Position numbers and translations under genes: made by a program. Shown piece by piece: positions 52,904 through 61,206 of a stretch of 64,000 bases of DNA. The stretch's first letter is position 1. Each line of letters begins with the position of its first letter. Source of the stretch: Gemmatimonadota bacterium (GTDB taxonomy: Bacteria > Gemmatimonadota > Gemmatimonadetes > Longimicrobiales > Gaopeijiaceae); the NCBI GenBank assembly GCA_016209885.1, contig JACQVF010000006.1, positions 60,523-124,522 of the forward strand, in the 5' to 3' direction. A model generated the notes under the pieces. It had not been told where the DNA came from. It searched no databases and was given only the letters and a program-made list of their open reading frames with translations.

Positions 52904-53779
52904 TCAATGAGCCGCCGCGGCGGGCTCGTGGGACGGTGGCCACCGCTGCGGCCGGGTGCGGCGCCACCTCGGGCAGCGCTCGTCGCCGTCGGCGATTGCC
53001 GTTCGCACGAACTCGTCCAGCACCATCTGGAGCCCACCGCTCCCTGCCACTTGCATGGGGGTGACGTCGGCACAGCGCCTGAGTGCCCGGCGGAACCCGG
53101 CGCCGTTCGCGTAGCCGAGCTGATACGCTATGCCATCCACGGTGCGGCCACGATCCTCGAGCCACTGGGCGCCGCGGAGCAGTCTGCCCCAGATGAGGAG
53201 CCGCCGGGCGGTGGGGAGGCGTGCGGTGCGGAGCCGGGCGTTCAGGGTCGCGGGGCTGCTTCCGAACCGGACGGCCAGGTCGCGCACCCGCGGCCGATCG
53301 TGAGCGTGCTCCACGACCCACTGGATTAGCTGCAGCTCCGCGTCCGGTACACATCCTCGAAGCGCCGTGGCCACGACGGATGCCACGGACTCGGCGAGTG
53401 CGGCGGCCACGATCCTGCGGAGCGCGGCGGGAGAGTCGTCGCGGCCCGCCATGATGGTGGCGTTCGCGCCAAGCCGGCCCAGGTGGAAGAGCTGCAGCTC
53501 GCGGCCGTGGAAGTCCGCGTAGATGATGAGGGCGAGCGTAGGATGCCGCTGGCGCAGCCGCCTGAGGGCCAGGAGCGAGACGAAACCGTACGGCGCATAG
53601 GGATCCACGACGCAGCCCTCGACAGGGCGCTCGGCCACCGCGCGGCACAACTCGTCCCAACGCGAGCACATCGCGAGTTCATGCTCGCGGCTGAGGGCCG
53701 AGACAACGCGGGCCCGGGCGCGCGGGTCGTATTGCAGTACAGCGAGGAGGGCCAGACTGGGCCTCCGGTCGGGGGTCAC
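52904..53779 (-). CDS. AraC-family transcriptional regulator
   Basis: 291 residues from a GTG at 53779. The N-terminal 125 residues are an unusual receiver-like or Rossmann-like domain (PVEGCVVDPYAPYGFVSLLA, LALIIYADFHGRELQL) without a clear phospho-acceptor set. The C-terminal half has the AraC double helix-turn-helix: VRDLAVRFGSSPATLNARLR and RTVDGIAYQLGYANGAGFRR, followed by ALRRCADVTPMQV. It precedes the sugar dehydrogenase and may control it. Confidence 0.8.
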   Translation of the reverse strand: MTPDRRPSLALLAVLQYDPRARARVVSALSREHELAMCSRWDELCRAVAERPVEGCVVDPYAPYGFVSLLALRRLRQRHPTLALIIYADFHGRELQLFHLGRLGANATIMAGRDDSPAALRRIVAAALAESVASVVATALRGCVPDAELQLIQWVVEHAHDRPRVRDLAVRFGSSPATLNARLRTARLPTARRLLIWGRLLRGAQWLEDRGRTVDGIAYQLGYANGAGFRRALRRCADVTPMQVAGSGGLQMVLDEFVRTAIADGDERCPRWRRTRPQRWPPSHEPAAAAH

Positions 53780-53947
53780 CGGCGAACGTGCTCAAGATGT
53801 CTCGGGCCCGTGCGAAGTTCAAGGAAGGTTGAGGGGGTGAGGGGGCGTCGGGGCGGCCCTGGACTGGCCCAGCCGCACCGCTCCTCTTCGGAGGTCCCGG
53901 GCCCCGGGGTAGCCACCGGCTGCACGGGCGCGCGCAAACTGCGACTG

Positions 53948-54268
53948 CTAACCCCCATCGACGACTACGGCCGTCCCGTAGCACATCATCTCGGCCGCGC
54001 CACGCATCACTTCGGCAGTCTGGAAACGCACAGCCACGACGGCGTTCGCGCCCACGGCCTCGGCCTCCTCGACCATACGGTCGATGGCCTGTTCCCGCGC
54101 TTCCGCGAGCATCTTCGTGTACTCGCGAATCTCACCGCCCGTGAGGTTGCGCAGGTGGGCGATGATGTCCGACCCGAGGTGCCGCGCGCGGATCGTGTTG
54201 CCGCGCACGAGCCCGAGGGTTCGCACGATGCGTCGCCCCGGGACATCGGGAGTCGTGCAGAGGATCAT
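53948..54268 (-). CDS. YbjQ/UPF0145 family protein
   Basis: 106 residues from the ATG at 54268, which overlaps the anti-sigma stop by four bases (ATGA). The sequence MILCTTPDVPGRRIVRTLGL, then VRGNTIRARH, EAREQAIDRMVEEAEAVGAN and AVVAVRF is the usual order for this small pentamer-forming family (often labelled heavy-metal-binding domain). Function is unknown. It is the third gene of a sigma / anti-sigma / YbjQ operon. Confidence 0.9.
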   Translation of the reverse strand: MILCTTPDVPGRRIVRTLGLVRGNTIRARHLGSDIIAHLRNLTGGEIREYTKMLAEAREQAIDRMVEEAEAVGANAVVAVRFQTAEVMRGAAEMMCYGTAVVVDGG

Positions 54269-54690
54269 CGCTGGATGTCCCGATACGGATCCGTCTGCCA
54301 TTCGCGATACCGATCCCAGATAACGGACGCCAGGAGCAGCAGGATGCCGATGCCGACGGCGCCGGCGGCCAGCTTCTCCCAGAGATCCACGCGGGCGGCG
54401 ACGAGGAGGTACGCGCCGTAGGCAGCCCACGCGGCGCCGCCGGCAAGCAGGAGGATCCAGCCGGCGGAGCGGGTGACGCGCCGGTGGACGGCGTCCCAGA
54501 CGGAGCGCCGCGGATCGCTGGCGCGGAGACCGAGCCGCTGGAGCTCGACCTTTAGCTCCCGAAATAGCGCGAGCTCGCGCCCGCACTCCGTGCACGTCGC
54601 CAGGTGCCGGTCCAGGCCGGAGCGCTCCTCGGGCGAGAGCTCGCCATCCAGGTGGCGCATCAGATCCTCGTTGGATACCGCGTGCTGCAC
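54265..54690 (-). CDS. Membrane anti-sigma factor with zinc-finger domain
   Basis: 141 residues from a GTG at 54690. The N-terminal ZAS domain reads LSPEERSGLDRHLATCTECGRE (His-X3-Cys-X2-Cys), the zinc site that clamps ECF sigma factors. Two hydrophobic segments follow: AGWILLLAGGAAWAAYGAYL (about 75-94) and LAAGAVGIGILLLLASVIW (about 107-125). It would hold the adjacent sigma factor at the membrane until a signal arrives. Confidence 0.88.
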   Translation of the reverse strand: MQHAVSNEDLMRHLDGELSPEERSGLDRHLATCTECGRELALFRELKVELQRLGLRASDPRRSVWDAVHRRVTRSAGWILLLAGGAAWAAYGAYLLVAARVDLWEKLAAGAVGIGILLLLASVIWDRYREWQTDPYRDIQR

Positions 54691-54742
54691 GTCGTCGTTT
54701 CCCTGTTGGCCCGCTAATTGTGAATTGCCAATTGCGATTTGC

Positions 54743-55318
54743 TCAGGGGTGTTCCGCCCCCATCATCTCGAGCGCCTCTCTCAGCGCTCGTCGGGCGTGG
54801 TACAGGCGGCTGGCCACCGTTCCCTCCGGGATGTCCAGGATCACCGCGATTTCGGCGTAGCGGAGCCCCTCCAGCTCCTTGAGGACCAGGACCTCGCGGT
54901 GCTCGTCGCCGACGCGCTCGAGGGCCTGCCAGAGGAGCTCGCTGGCCGCGCGCCGCTGGCGGCTGCGCTCGGGGTCCATGTCGGGCACGTCGGGCAGAGC
55001 CTGAACCTCGGAGGGGCGCTGGTCGAGGATGTCGAGCTCGAAGCGCGGGCGCCGGCTCCGCAGCATGTCCCGGCACTGGTTCCGCAGGATCTGGAAGAAC
55101 CACGGCCCGAATGGGCGGCTCAGGTCGAACCTGGGGAGGGCCTCGTAGGCCTTCACGAATGCCTCCTGCAGCGCGTCGCGCGCGTCCTCGGCGTTCCCCA
55201 GCATCCCGACGGCGAGGCGGAGGGCCGCTCGCTCGTACGCGCGAACGATCGGCTCGTAGAACCGCGAGTCCCCCGCCCGGCATTTCCGGATGAGCTCCCG
55301 CTCGACCGCCGGCTCCAC
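54743..55318 (-). CDS. ECF RNA polymerase sigma factor
   Basis: 191 residues from a GTG at 55318 behind GGAGGGAC. Region 2 reads FYEPIVRAYERAALRLAVGM, LGNAEDARDALQEAFVKAYE and LPRFDLSRPFGPWFFQILRN; region 4 is EVLVLKELEGLRYAEIAVIL then DIPEGTVASRLYHARRALRE. The ZAS anti-sigma gene 52 bases downstream is its partner. The target promoter is not known. Confidence 0.94.
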   Translation of the reverse strand: MEPAVERELIRKCRAGDSRFYEPIVRAYERAALRLAVGMLGNAEDARDALQEAFVKAYEALPRFDLSRPFGPWFFQILRNQCRDMLRSRRPRFELDILDQRPSEVQALPDVPDMDPERSRQRRAASELLWQALERVGDEHREVLVLKELEGLRYAEIAVILDIPEGTVASRLYHARRALREALEMMGAEHP

Positions 55319-55388
55319 CGTCCCTCCACCCCGTCTTGTTCATGCGATACGGAGGCCGCGGCAAATCTCTTCAACCCTGCCGGGCACA

Positions 55389-55470
55389 GCAAGGCGACCG
55401 GTGATCAGCGGTTGGTATTGAGCGGTCAGTGATCGGCCATTAGCGATTCGCGATCAGCGATTAGCGGTCA
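55389..55470. repeat. AGCGATTAGCGGTCAG-like simple repeat
   Basis: Between the sigma gene and the aminotransferase there are several imperfect copies of GCGATTAGCG, GCGATCAGCG and GCGGTCAG/GTGATCAGCGG. The last copies run into the 3' end of the leftward aminotransferase gene. They resemble, in the opposite orientation, the GCTAACCC stretch at 48713-48754. Confidence 0.5.
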
Positions 55471-56644
55471 GCTCGCGAATCGCTTCGAGGAACACGTCGA
55501 GCTCGGCCTCCGTGTTGTAGTAGTGGGGCGACACGCGGAGCGCCCAGTCGACGCCCTTCGCGTCGAAGTCGATGACCGCATACTGCCGGTAGTTGGCCGC
55601 CGTGTTGATCCCGCGGCTTCGGAGCTCGCCCACCAGCGCAGCGGGCTCACACCCCGCGATGTGCGCCGTGACGATGGCGCAGAGCTCGGGCCCGCGGTCC
55701 AGGAGGCGAACGCCCGGGATCGCCGCAAATCCTCGCCGCAGCCGCGCGGCCAGCCCACGGTCGCGCGCCGCGATGGCCTCCATCCCGACCTCCGTGGCGT
55801 ACCGCGCGGCGGCGCCGGTCCCGAGCACGAGGGCGTAGGCGAACTCCCAGTTCTCGAAGCGGCGCGCGTCGGGCGCTGGCTGGTACAGGTCCGCCTCGAT
55901 CCAGTCGGCGCCCCGCATATCGATGAGGAGCGGCTCGGCGCCGCGGGCGAGGGCATCGTCGGAAACATAGAGGAAGCCGGAACCCCGGGGCCCCCGCATG
56001 AACTTGCGCGCGGTGGCGGCCAGGAAGTCACAACCGATGGCGCTGACGTCCACGGGGAGCTGACCCACCGCCTGACAGGCGTCCACGACCAACGGGATCT
56101 CGCGTTTCCGGCACTCCTTCCCGATCTCCGCCACCGGCTGGACGAGGCCCGCGTTGGTGGGGACATGTGTGACCGCCACGAGCTTCGGGCGCCTCCGGTG
56201 AATCAGCTCGCGCATCGCCTGGACGTCCACTCCGCCCTCCGGCGCGTCGGGCGCGCGCACGACCGCGACGCCGAAGCGGTCCGCCAGCGAGAGGTACATG
56301 ATCTGGTTCGAGACGTAGTCGGCGTTCGTCGTGAGGATCACGTCGCCAGGCTCGAAGCGGAAGGCCGAGAGCGCCTGGGCGAAGGCGACCGTCGCGTTCT
56401 CCACGAATGCGATGTTGGACGGCTCCGCACCGATCAGCGCGGCGACGGCGTCGTAGGCGCCGCGGATTTCCGCGTACCGGGCGTCGGCGGCCTCGTAACC
56501 GCCGATCTGCGCCTCGAGCTCCAGGTGGTCGCGGATCGCCTGCAGGACCGGACGCGGCATGAGCGCTGCGCCCGCGTTGTTCAGGTGGACGCGCTCGGCA
56601 GCGCCCGGCGTGTCCCGGCGGAGGCGCCTCAGGTCGAGAGTCAT
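55454..56644 (-). CDS. Class V aminotransferase (PLP-dependent, cysteine desulfurase-like)
   Basis: 396 residues from the ATG at 56644. HLNNAGAALMPRPVLQAI opens the fold. PSNIAFVENATVAFAQALSA, LVAVTHVPTNAGLVQPV, IPLVVDACQAVGQLPVDVSA and FLAATARKFMRGPRGSGFLYV (with the PLP lysine in ARKFMRG) are the cofactor blocks. The cysteine loop of true desulfurases is absent; the terminal part has RVSPHYYNTEAELDVF. It belongs to the class V group of uncertain substrate, such as ergothioneine-sulfoxide lyase (EgtE) or isopenicillin-epimerase-like enzymes. No weak ribosome site was found, so the start is moderately sure. Confidence 0.85.
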   Translation of the reverse strand: MTLDLRRLRRDTPGAAERVHLNNAGAALMPRPVLQAIRDHLELEAQIGGYEAADARYAEIRGAYDAVAALIGAEPSNIAFVENATVAFAQALSAFRFEPGDVILTTNADYVSNQIMYLSLADRFGVAVVRAPDAPEGGVDVQAMRELIHRRRPKLVAVTHVPTNAGLVQPVAEIGKECRKREIPLVVDACQAVGQLPVDVSAIGCDFLAATARKFMRGPRGSGFLYVSDDALARGAEPLLIDMRGADWIEADLYQPAPDARRFENWEFAYALVLGTGAAARYATEVGMEAIAARDRGLAARLRRGFAAIPGVRLLDRGPELCAIVTAHIAGCEPAALVGELRSRGINTAANYRQYAVIDFDAKGVDWALRVSPHYYNTEAELDVFLEAIRELTANR

Positions 56645-56697
56645 GTGTCGCCGCAGTACGTCAGAGGCTGTGACCGCGTCATTCTCCCTCGATATTG

Positions 56698-56705
56698 TGT
56701 ATACA
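56698..56705. promoter_or_regulatory. TGTATACA palindrome in divergent promoter region
   Basis: Perfect 8-bp palindrome in an AT-rich patch (GATATTGTGTATACAG) midway between the leftward aminotransferase and the rightward gene at 56781. TATACA could serve as a -10 to the right, but no -35 is clear. Confidence 0.3.
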
Positions 56706-56780
56706 GGGATCGATGCGCCGCCACGGGACCACGGGACGGCGCCGGTCTCCGTCGCAAGACAAGGAACACAAAGGAGGAGC

Positions 56781-57443
56781 ATGGGCCACCGCACGCCAGT
56801 GCTGTCCGCCCTGACCCCCAGGGAGCGCGCCATCGTCCTCGCGCAGCGCACGCCGGTCGAGGTGCAGCGGTTCCTGCGCGCGTTGCCCTACAACTGGGAG
56901 CGTGGCGGCAAGACCTTGCGCACCTTCCGGGGCGTGATTCAGCACGGGGAGGCTCATTGCCTGGAAGCCGTCCTGGTCGCGGCCATGATCCTGGACCAGC
57001 ACGGATATCCGCCGCTGGTGCTGGACCTGGAGTCTAAGGACGAACTGGACCACGTGCTGTGCCTCTTCCGGTGGCGCGGGAGCTGGGGCGCGATCGGCAG
57101 GTCGCGCGACCTCGGGCTGCACGGCCGCAAGCCGGTATTCCGGACGGCACGCGCCGTGGCGCTGAGCTACGTCGATCCCTACGTGGATGGTTCGGGTCGA
57201 ATCATCGGGTACGGGGTCGCCAACCTGGACGAGCTGGTGAAGGGCGACTGGCGGTTGAGCGGGCACAACGTCTGGGAGGTGGAGCGCGCGTTGATGCGAA
57301 TGCCGCACCGGTCGCTCCGGCTCTCCGATCGTCGCCACCAGCGGATGCTGCGCAGGTTTCTGGCCTTCAAGGAGGGCGGCCGGCGGCTCACCCCCCGTGC
57401 TCTGCGTGAGCTGTACGGTCCTACCGTAGAGCGGTGGATGTGA
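56781..57443 (+). CDS. Transglutaminase-like (papain-fold) protein
   Basis: 220 residues behind a strong AAGGAGGAG. TFRGVIQHGEAHCLEAVLVAAMILDQHG holds the candidate nucleophile cysteine at a helix start, and LESKDELDHVLCLFRWRGSWGAIG supplies a His (D-E-L-D-H) and the following strands, the Cys-His arrangement of bacterial transglutaminase-like proteins. FRTARAVALSYVDPYVDGSGRI follows. The last 60 residues are basic (RSLRLSDRRHQRMLRRF). No signal is seen. Role unknown; hydrolysis or crosslinking of an amide is possible. Confidence 0.75.
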   Translation: MGHRTPVLSALTPRERAIVLAQRTPVEVQRFLRALPYNWERGGKTLRTFRGVIQHGEAHCLEAVLVAAMILDQHGYPPLVLDLESKDELDHVLCLFRWRGSWGAIGRSRDLGLHGRKPVFRTARAVALSYVDPYVDGSGRIIGYGVANLDELVKGDWRLSGHNVWEVERALMRMPHRSLRLSDRRHQRMLRRFLAFKEGGRRLTPRALRELYGPTVERWM

Positions 57444-57555
57444 CTCCCCGACCGCGGATCGGGCCTCCGGGCGTATCCGTCTCCGCCTAGCTCTTCGCGC
57501 CGGCCCCATCCGTCCGCCGGTCCCCCGGCGACCTTCGTCCCGGTCACCCGCGGTC

Positions 57556-57621
57556 CTACCCCTCCTGGCGCTGCGCGATGCACTTCGAGGGACACGTCCA
57601 GAGGCCCTTGTCCGTGGTCAC
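57556..57621 (-). CDS. Possible 21-residue peptide after the amidohydrolase
   Basis: A GTG overlapping the TGA of the amidohydrolase (GTGA) opens a 21-residue frame with a C-P-S-K-C pair. The overlap is typical of translational coupling, but so short a frame can arise by chance and no homologue is recognised. The rest of the 57444-57617 gap shows nothing. Confidence 0.2.
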   Translation of the reverse strand: MTTDKGLWTCPSKCIAQRQEG

Positions 57622-59270
57622 CGGCTCGCCTGCGGCTGACCCGCCAGGGCCTCCCTCGCCTTCGCCTCCTGGACGATCCGGGCCACGTCCGCGAGGAGCC
57701 TCCTGGCGTCGTAGATGATCCCGTCCTTGATCGTGTACTTGACCCCGCCTACCCGCACCACCTCGCCCTTCTCGTTGAGGCGGGTCGTGCCGGTGCCGAA
57801 GAGGACCTTGAGGTCGTGTAATGGGTTCACATCGACCACCACCAAGTCGGCGAGGAGCCCCGGGCGCACGATGCCGAACTCGGTGGGTCTGCCTTTGGGC
57901 TCGTAGAGCGTCTCGGCGCTGTAGAACGTAGCGGAGCGGATGACCTCGAGGGGGTGGAACCCCGCCTCCTGGAGCAGCTCGAGCTCACGGATGTAGCCGA
58001 ATCCGTAGAGCTTGTAGATGAACCCGGAATCGGAGCCGGTGGTCACGCGGCCGCCCCGGTTCTTGTACTCGTTCAGGAACTGCATCCAGATGCGGAAGTT
58101 GTTTCTCCACTCGATTTCGTCCTGCGTCGTCCACGAGAACCAGTAGGAGCCGTGGTTCTCGCGGCTGGGCTGGTAGAATCGCCAGAGGGATGGGAGCGTG
58201 TAGGCATCGTGCCAGTCGGCACGGCGCTCGCGCATGACATCGCGGTTCGCCTCGTAGATGGTGAGCGTCGGGTCGAGGACGAAGCCGAGCTCGAGCATCT
58301 CGTTCAGGACGGCGTTCCACTTCTCCGAGCCGGGCCTGGCCGCCTGCTGCCAGAGGCGGCCCGCCTGGCCGAAGCGGTGGTACTCGTCGTTGTAGTTGTA
58401 GTCGAAGGGGAAGTCCTGGACCGTGCGGTCATCGAAGAGCGCTTCCGGGAGCCCGTACCAGTGCTCGAGCGAGCCGAGGCCCAGGCGCGCGGCGTCCAGC
58501 GCGTTCATGCGGGCGACGCCCATCTGGCTCAGGTGCGCCTGGGTGCCGAGGCCGTGCTTCTGGGCCTCGTCGATGAGCGCCTCCATGATCGCGGGGTCGT
58601 AGGACCCGAGCTTGAAGCCGTCCGCGCCTTTCTTGGCGGCCCAGCGCACGTACTCCCGGGCCTTCTCCGGCGTCGTGATGGGGCCGCCCTCCCACCCCGC
58701 TCCGGGGCGCACGTAGACGAAGATGCGGGGCGCCACGATGTCGTTCGCGGCGCTGCGGGCGCGCTCGCGTAGCGTCCAGTCCACGCCGTTCCCGGAGCCG
58801 GGATCGCGGATGGTGGTGACGCCGTGGCCCATCCACAGCTTGTAGACGTACTCTGCGGGCGTGCCCTGGCGGGCGCCGCCGATGTGGCCGTGGAGGTCTA
58901 CGAAGCCGGGGAGCACATACATCCCCTGGGCATCGATGTCTCTCGTGGCGTTCTTCGGCCGGTCTTCGTCCTTGATGGGCACGCCGGGCGCACCGACGCT
59001 ACGCACCTCGGCGATGCGGTTCCCCTCGATGACGATGTCCACAGGGCCCTGCGCCGGCGCTCCGTTGCCATCGATGAGCGTAGCGCCGCGGATGATGAGC
59101 CGGTCGAACGGGCCCTCACCCTCGCCGGCGCCCCGGGGCGGCGCGGGGAGCACGCTGTCGCGCTCCTGCGCCGGAAGCCGGTCTACGGCGAGGAGGATGG
59201 CGGAGAGCGGCGCGAGAAGGGAGGTCAGCGCGGCGGCGACATGCGCGCCGGGACGACGGTGGCGGCTCAT
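57618..59270 (-). CDS. Secreted amidohydrolase family protein
   Basis: 550 residues from the ATG at 59270, six bases after GGAGG. The signal peptide AALTSLLAPLSAILLAVDRL ends near LPAQE. PGFVDLHGHIGG has the first metal pair, HGLGTQAHLSQMG and GSLEHWYGLP the next histidines, and TTGSDSGFIYKLYGFGY the late aspartate. Between them a 100-residue insertion (about residues 275-375) rich in aromatic residues separates two barrel strands, making it longer than the 435-residue homologue in the window. FGIVRPGLLADLVVVDVNPL and YTIKDGIIYDARRLL finish the beta-sandwich. The substrate is unknown. Confidence 0.88.
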   Translation of the reverse strand: MSRHRRPGAHVAAALTSLLAPLSAILLAVDRLPAQERDSVLPAPPRGAGEGEGPFDRLIIRGATLIDGNGAPAQGPVDIVIEGNRIAEVRSVGAPGVPIKDEDRPKNATRDIDAQGMYVLPGFVDLHGHIGGARQGTPAEYVYKLWMGHGVTTIRDPGSGNGVDWTLRERARSAANDIVAPRIFVYVRPGAGWEGGPITTPEKAREYVRWAAKKGADGFKLGSYDPAIMEALIDEAQKHGLGTQAHLSQMGVARMNALDAARLGLGSLEHWYGLPEALFDDRTVQDFPFDYNYNDEYHRFGQAGRLWQQAARPGSEKWNAVLNEMLELGFVLDPTLTIYEANRDVMRERRADWHDAYTLPSLWRFYQPSRENHGSYWFSWTTQDEIEWRNNFRIWMQFLNEYKNRGGRVTTGSDSGFIYKLYGFGYIRELELLQEAGFHPLEVIRSATFYSAETLYEPKGRPTEFGIVRPGLLADLVVVDVNPLHDLKVLFGTGTTRLNEKGEVVRVGGVKYTIKDGIIYDARRLLADVARIVQEAKAREALAGQPQASR

Positions 59271-59656
59271 GGCATTCCTCCGACTCTGGCGATGACGCTC
59301 GACCGGCCCGAGGGCGAAGACCCGGTGCTGGCGGCGCCCGCTGGGTTCCACGGCGGCCGTCGGGTGCAGGGGCAATCCCGCGGCGGCACTCTGTGATCCG
59401 CTTGGAAGAGACGCCATCGTCGGGGTGGCGTCCCGCCGGCAGCGGGCGCCGGCCCGGCACAATGTACGGGCTCGACCGTCCAATCTTCAATTGCGGAAGC
59501 CCGCTTTCCGTTTCGGTTCGCCGCGCCCCATTGGGGCTGAGGCCACGCTGGTACACGCTCGTACCAGCCGGTTGCCTTTTCGCGGGCGGCTCCCCATGCT
59601 GAAAGCTGGCGCCCAACGACGGCTCCTGCGCTCCTCTACTCACCGGGAGAGCGATC
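59271..59656. other. Divergent intergenic region with inverted repeat
   Basis: 386 bases between the leftward amidohydrolase and the rightward membrane protein. GCTGGTAC (59547-59554) pairs perfectly with GTACCAGC (59561-59568) around six bases, and GCCTTTT follows, so it could be an operator or a weak terminator. Another AT-richer patch (CCAATCTTCAATTGCGG, about 59480-59496) may hold promoter elements. No gene seen. Confidence 0.4.
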
Positions 59657-60109
59657 ATGAAGCAGCGCTTCTGGCCCACGGCGTTCGTGGTGCTCGTCCT
59701 CATGGCCATTACCGACTTCCTGATCCATGGGCTCCTGCTCAACGCTGTGTACGTCGCGGCGATCCCCCAGATGATGCGGGAGCAGATCAACTTCCCTGTC
59801 CTTTTCCTGGCGTACGCGGTCATGGCTCCGCTCTTCACCTGGATCTACGCCCAGGGCTACGCGGGCGGCTCCCGGGTCGTGGAGGGGCTGCGGTACGGGT
59901 TCGCCCTGGGTGTCTTCATGTGGATGGCCGGCGGGGTAATCCGCTACGCCACGGAGCCCGTGCCGGTCAAGCTGGCCGCGTACTGGCTCGTTCTAGGGAC
60001 GCTGCAGTTCGCGGTGCTGGGAGTGGCGGCGGCCCTGGTGTACGGGCGGCCGGAGGTGCCATTCAACCCGGCGCAGGCAGGGCAGGCGGACCTGAAGGAG
60101 GCGGCGTGA
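59657..60109 (+). CDS. Small four-helix membrane protein of unknown function
   Basis: 150 residues with GGGAG ahead of the ATG. Four hydrophobic helices: residues 7-29 (PTAFVVLVLMAITDFLIHGL), 47-67 (PVLFLAYAVMAPLFTWIY), 79-96 (YGFALGVFMWMAGGVI) and 106-128 (LAAYWLVLGTLQFAVLGVAA). A polar conserved-looking segment D-F-L-I-H-G lies in the first. No family is certain. It could be an inner-membrane transporter-like or stress protein. Confidence 0.75.
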   Translation: MKQRFWPTAFVVLVLMAITDFLIHGLLLNAVYVAAIPQMMREQINFPVLFLAYAVMAPLFTWIYAQGYAGGSRVVEGLRYGFALGVFMWMAGGVIRYATEPVPVKLAAYWLVLGTLQFAVLGVAAALVYGRPEVPFNPAQAGQADLKEAA

Positions 60110-60140
60110 CGGCGCGGGCGCCGCGGGCGTCGCCCTTCGC

Positions 60141-60162
60141 GTAGTTCTTCAGCGACCTGCTA
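60141..60162. repeat. Dispersed 22-bp repeat, copy 2
   Basis: One mismatch to the copy at 299-320 and followed by ATCCGCG. Its last three bases are part of the stop of the leftward phosphoesterase gene, so this copy borders a 3' end, the usual site of such elements. Confidence 0.6.
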
Positions 60163-60921
60163 ATCCGCGGAGGCCTGGGCGCGGCCGCCGGTGCGGAGCA
60201 AGTCAGCCAGCTCGTGCGGGAGATCCGATTCACGGACCGCGCGCACGGCGCGCTCGACGTCGTATGCGAAGCGGTGGATCGTGACCTCGCAGCGACTGCC
60301 GGCGAGGTCGATGACGGCGTAGCTTCCGCGCGGGTCGCCATCCTTCGGCTTCCCCACCGTTCCGCAGTTCGCGAAGGTGATGCCGTCCAGGGTGCGCGTG
60401 TACGGGATGTGCGTGTGCCCGTAGGCGATGAGGTCGCCGGCCCGGAGGCCGGCGATGCGCGCCATCTTGCGGAAGAACGAGTCGGGCCGGTCCTCCGTCC
60501 AGTACAGGGTGTTGACGGTCGGTGCCGCGTGAACGAGGACGATGCGGGGGCCGCCGCCATGTCCGCCCGTTGGGCGCAGATCGAGGCGGAACGTGAGCCC
60601 GGCGAGTGCCCTGCGGGTTGCCGCGCTCACGTTCGCCTTCGTCCAGGCGAAGGACGCGTGGCTGAGCCGCTCCTGGAGCGGGTCCTCGTACCGGCAGCCG
60701 CAGTGGTCGTAGTCCGTGGCCACGGTGCTGTCGTAGTTCCCCGAGACACCGATGATCCCCTCGGCGCGGAGCAGTTCCACGACCTCGTTCGGCCACGGCG
60801 CGTATCCTACCAGGTCGCCCAGGTGGTAGGCCGCGTCCGGCGCGTGGGCGCGCAGGTACTCGAGCGCCGTCTCGAGGGCCGGGAGGTTGCCGTGAATATC
60901 GCTGATCAGGGCGATCCTCAT
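60160..60921 (-). CDS. Metallophosphoesterase, YfcE/MJ0936 type
   Basis: 253 residues from the ATG at 60921. ALISDIHGNLPAL, YHLGDLVGYAPWPNEV, GVSGNYDSTVATDYDHCGC, IVLVHAAP and IAYGHTHIPYTR form the complete two-metal site of this small phosphodiesterase class. FANCGTVGKPKDGDPRGSYAVIDL is also typical. It is cytoplasmic and probably a phosphodiesterase; its natural substrate is unknown. Confidence 0.9.
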   Translation of the reverse strand: MRIALISDIHGNLPALETALEYLRAHAPDAAYHLGDLVGYAPWPNEVVELLRAEGIIGVSGNYDSTVATDYDHCGCRYEDPLQERLSHASFAWTKANVSAATRRALAGLTFRLDLRPTGGHGGGPRIVLVHAAPTVNTLYWTEDRPDSFFRKMARIAGLRAGDLIAYGHTHIPYTRTLDGITFANCGTVGKPKDGDPRGSYAVIDLAGSRCEVTIHRFAYDVERAVRAVRESDLPHELADLLRTGGRAQASAD

Positions 60922-61206
60922 GCGTGTTCTGCGTGTCTCGTGGCGAGTCGTGGGCGTGCCCGAGGACGATCCCCTGGGTTGACCGCCGTTCGTCGGCGGC
61001 GCCGTGCCCCAGCCCCCGGGGCGCTTCGTTGTCAATATTCGGGACGCGTGGGCGCGGAGGCAAACCGAGGCGCTGAGACTCTTTTTCTGCGCAGCGGGTT
61101 CATGTTACCCTAGGTGCGGGGTACGCCATCGCGATAGGGGCACCGCGGCACCGCCTTTCGTTTCGCCATGCGAGGCACATCGAGAGAGGGAAGTCGGGGC
61201 GGTCGG

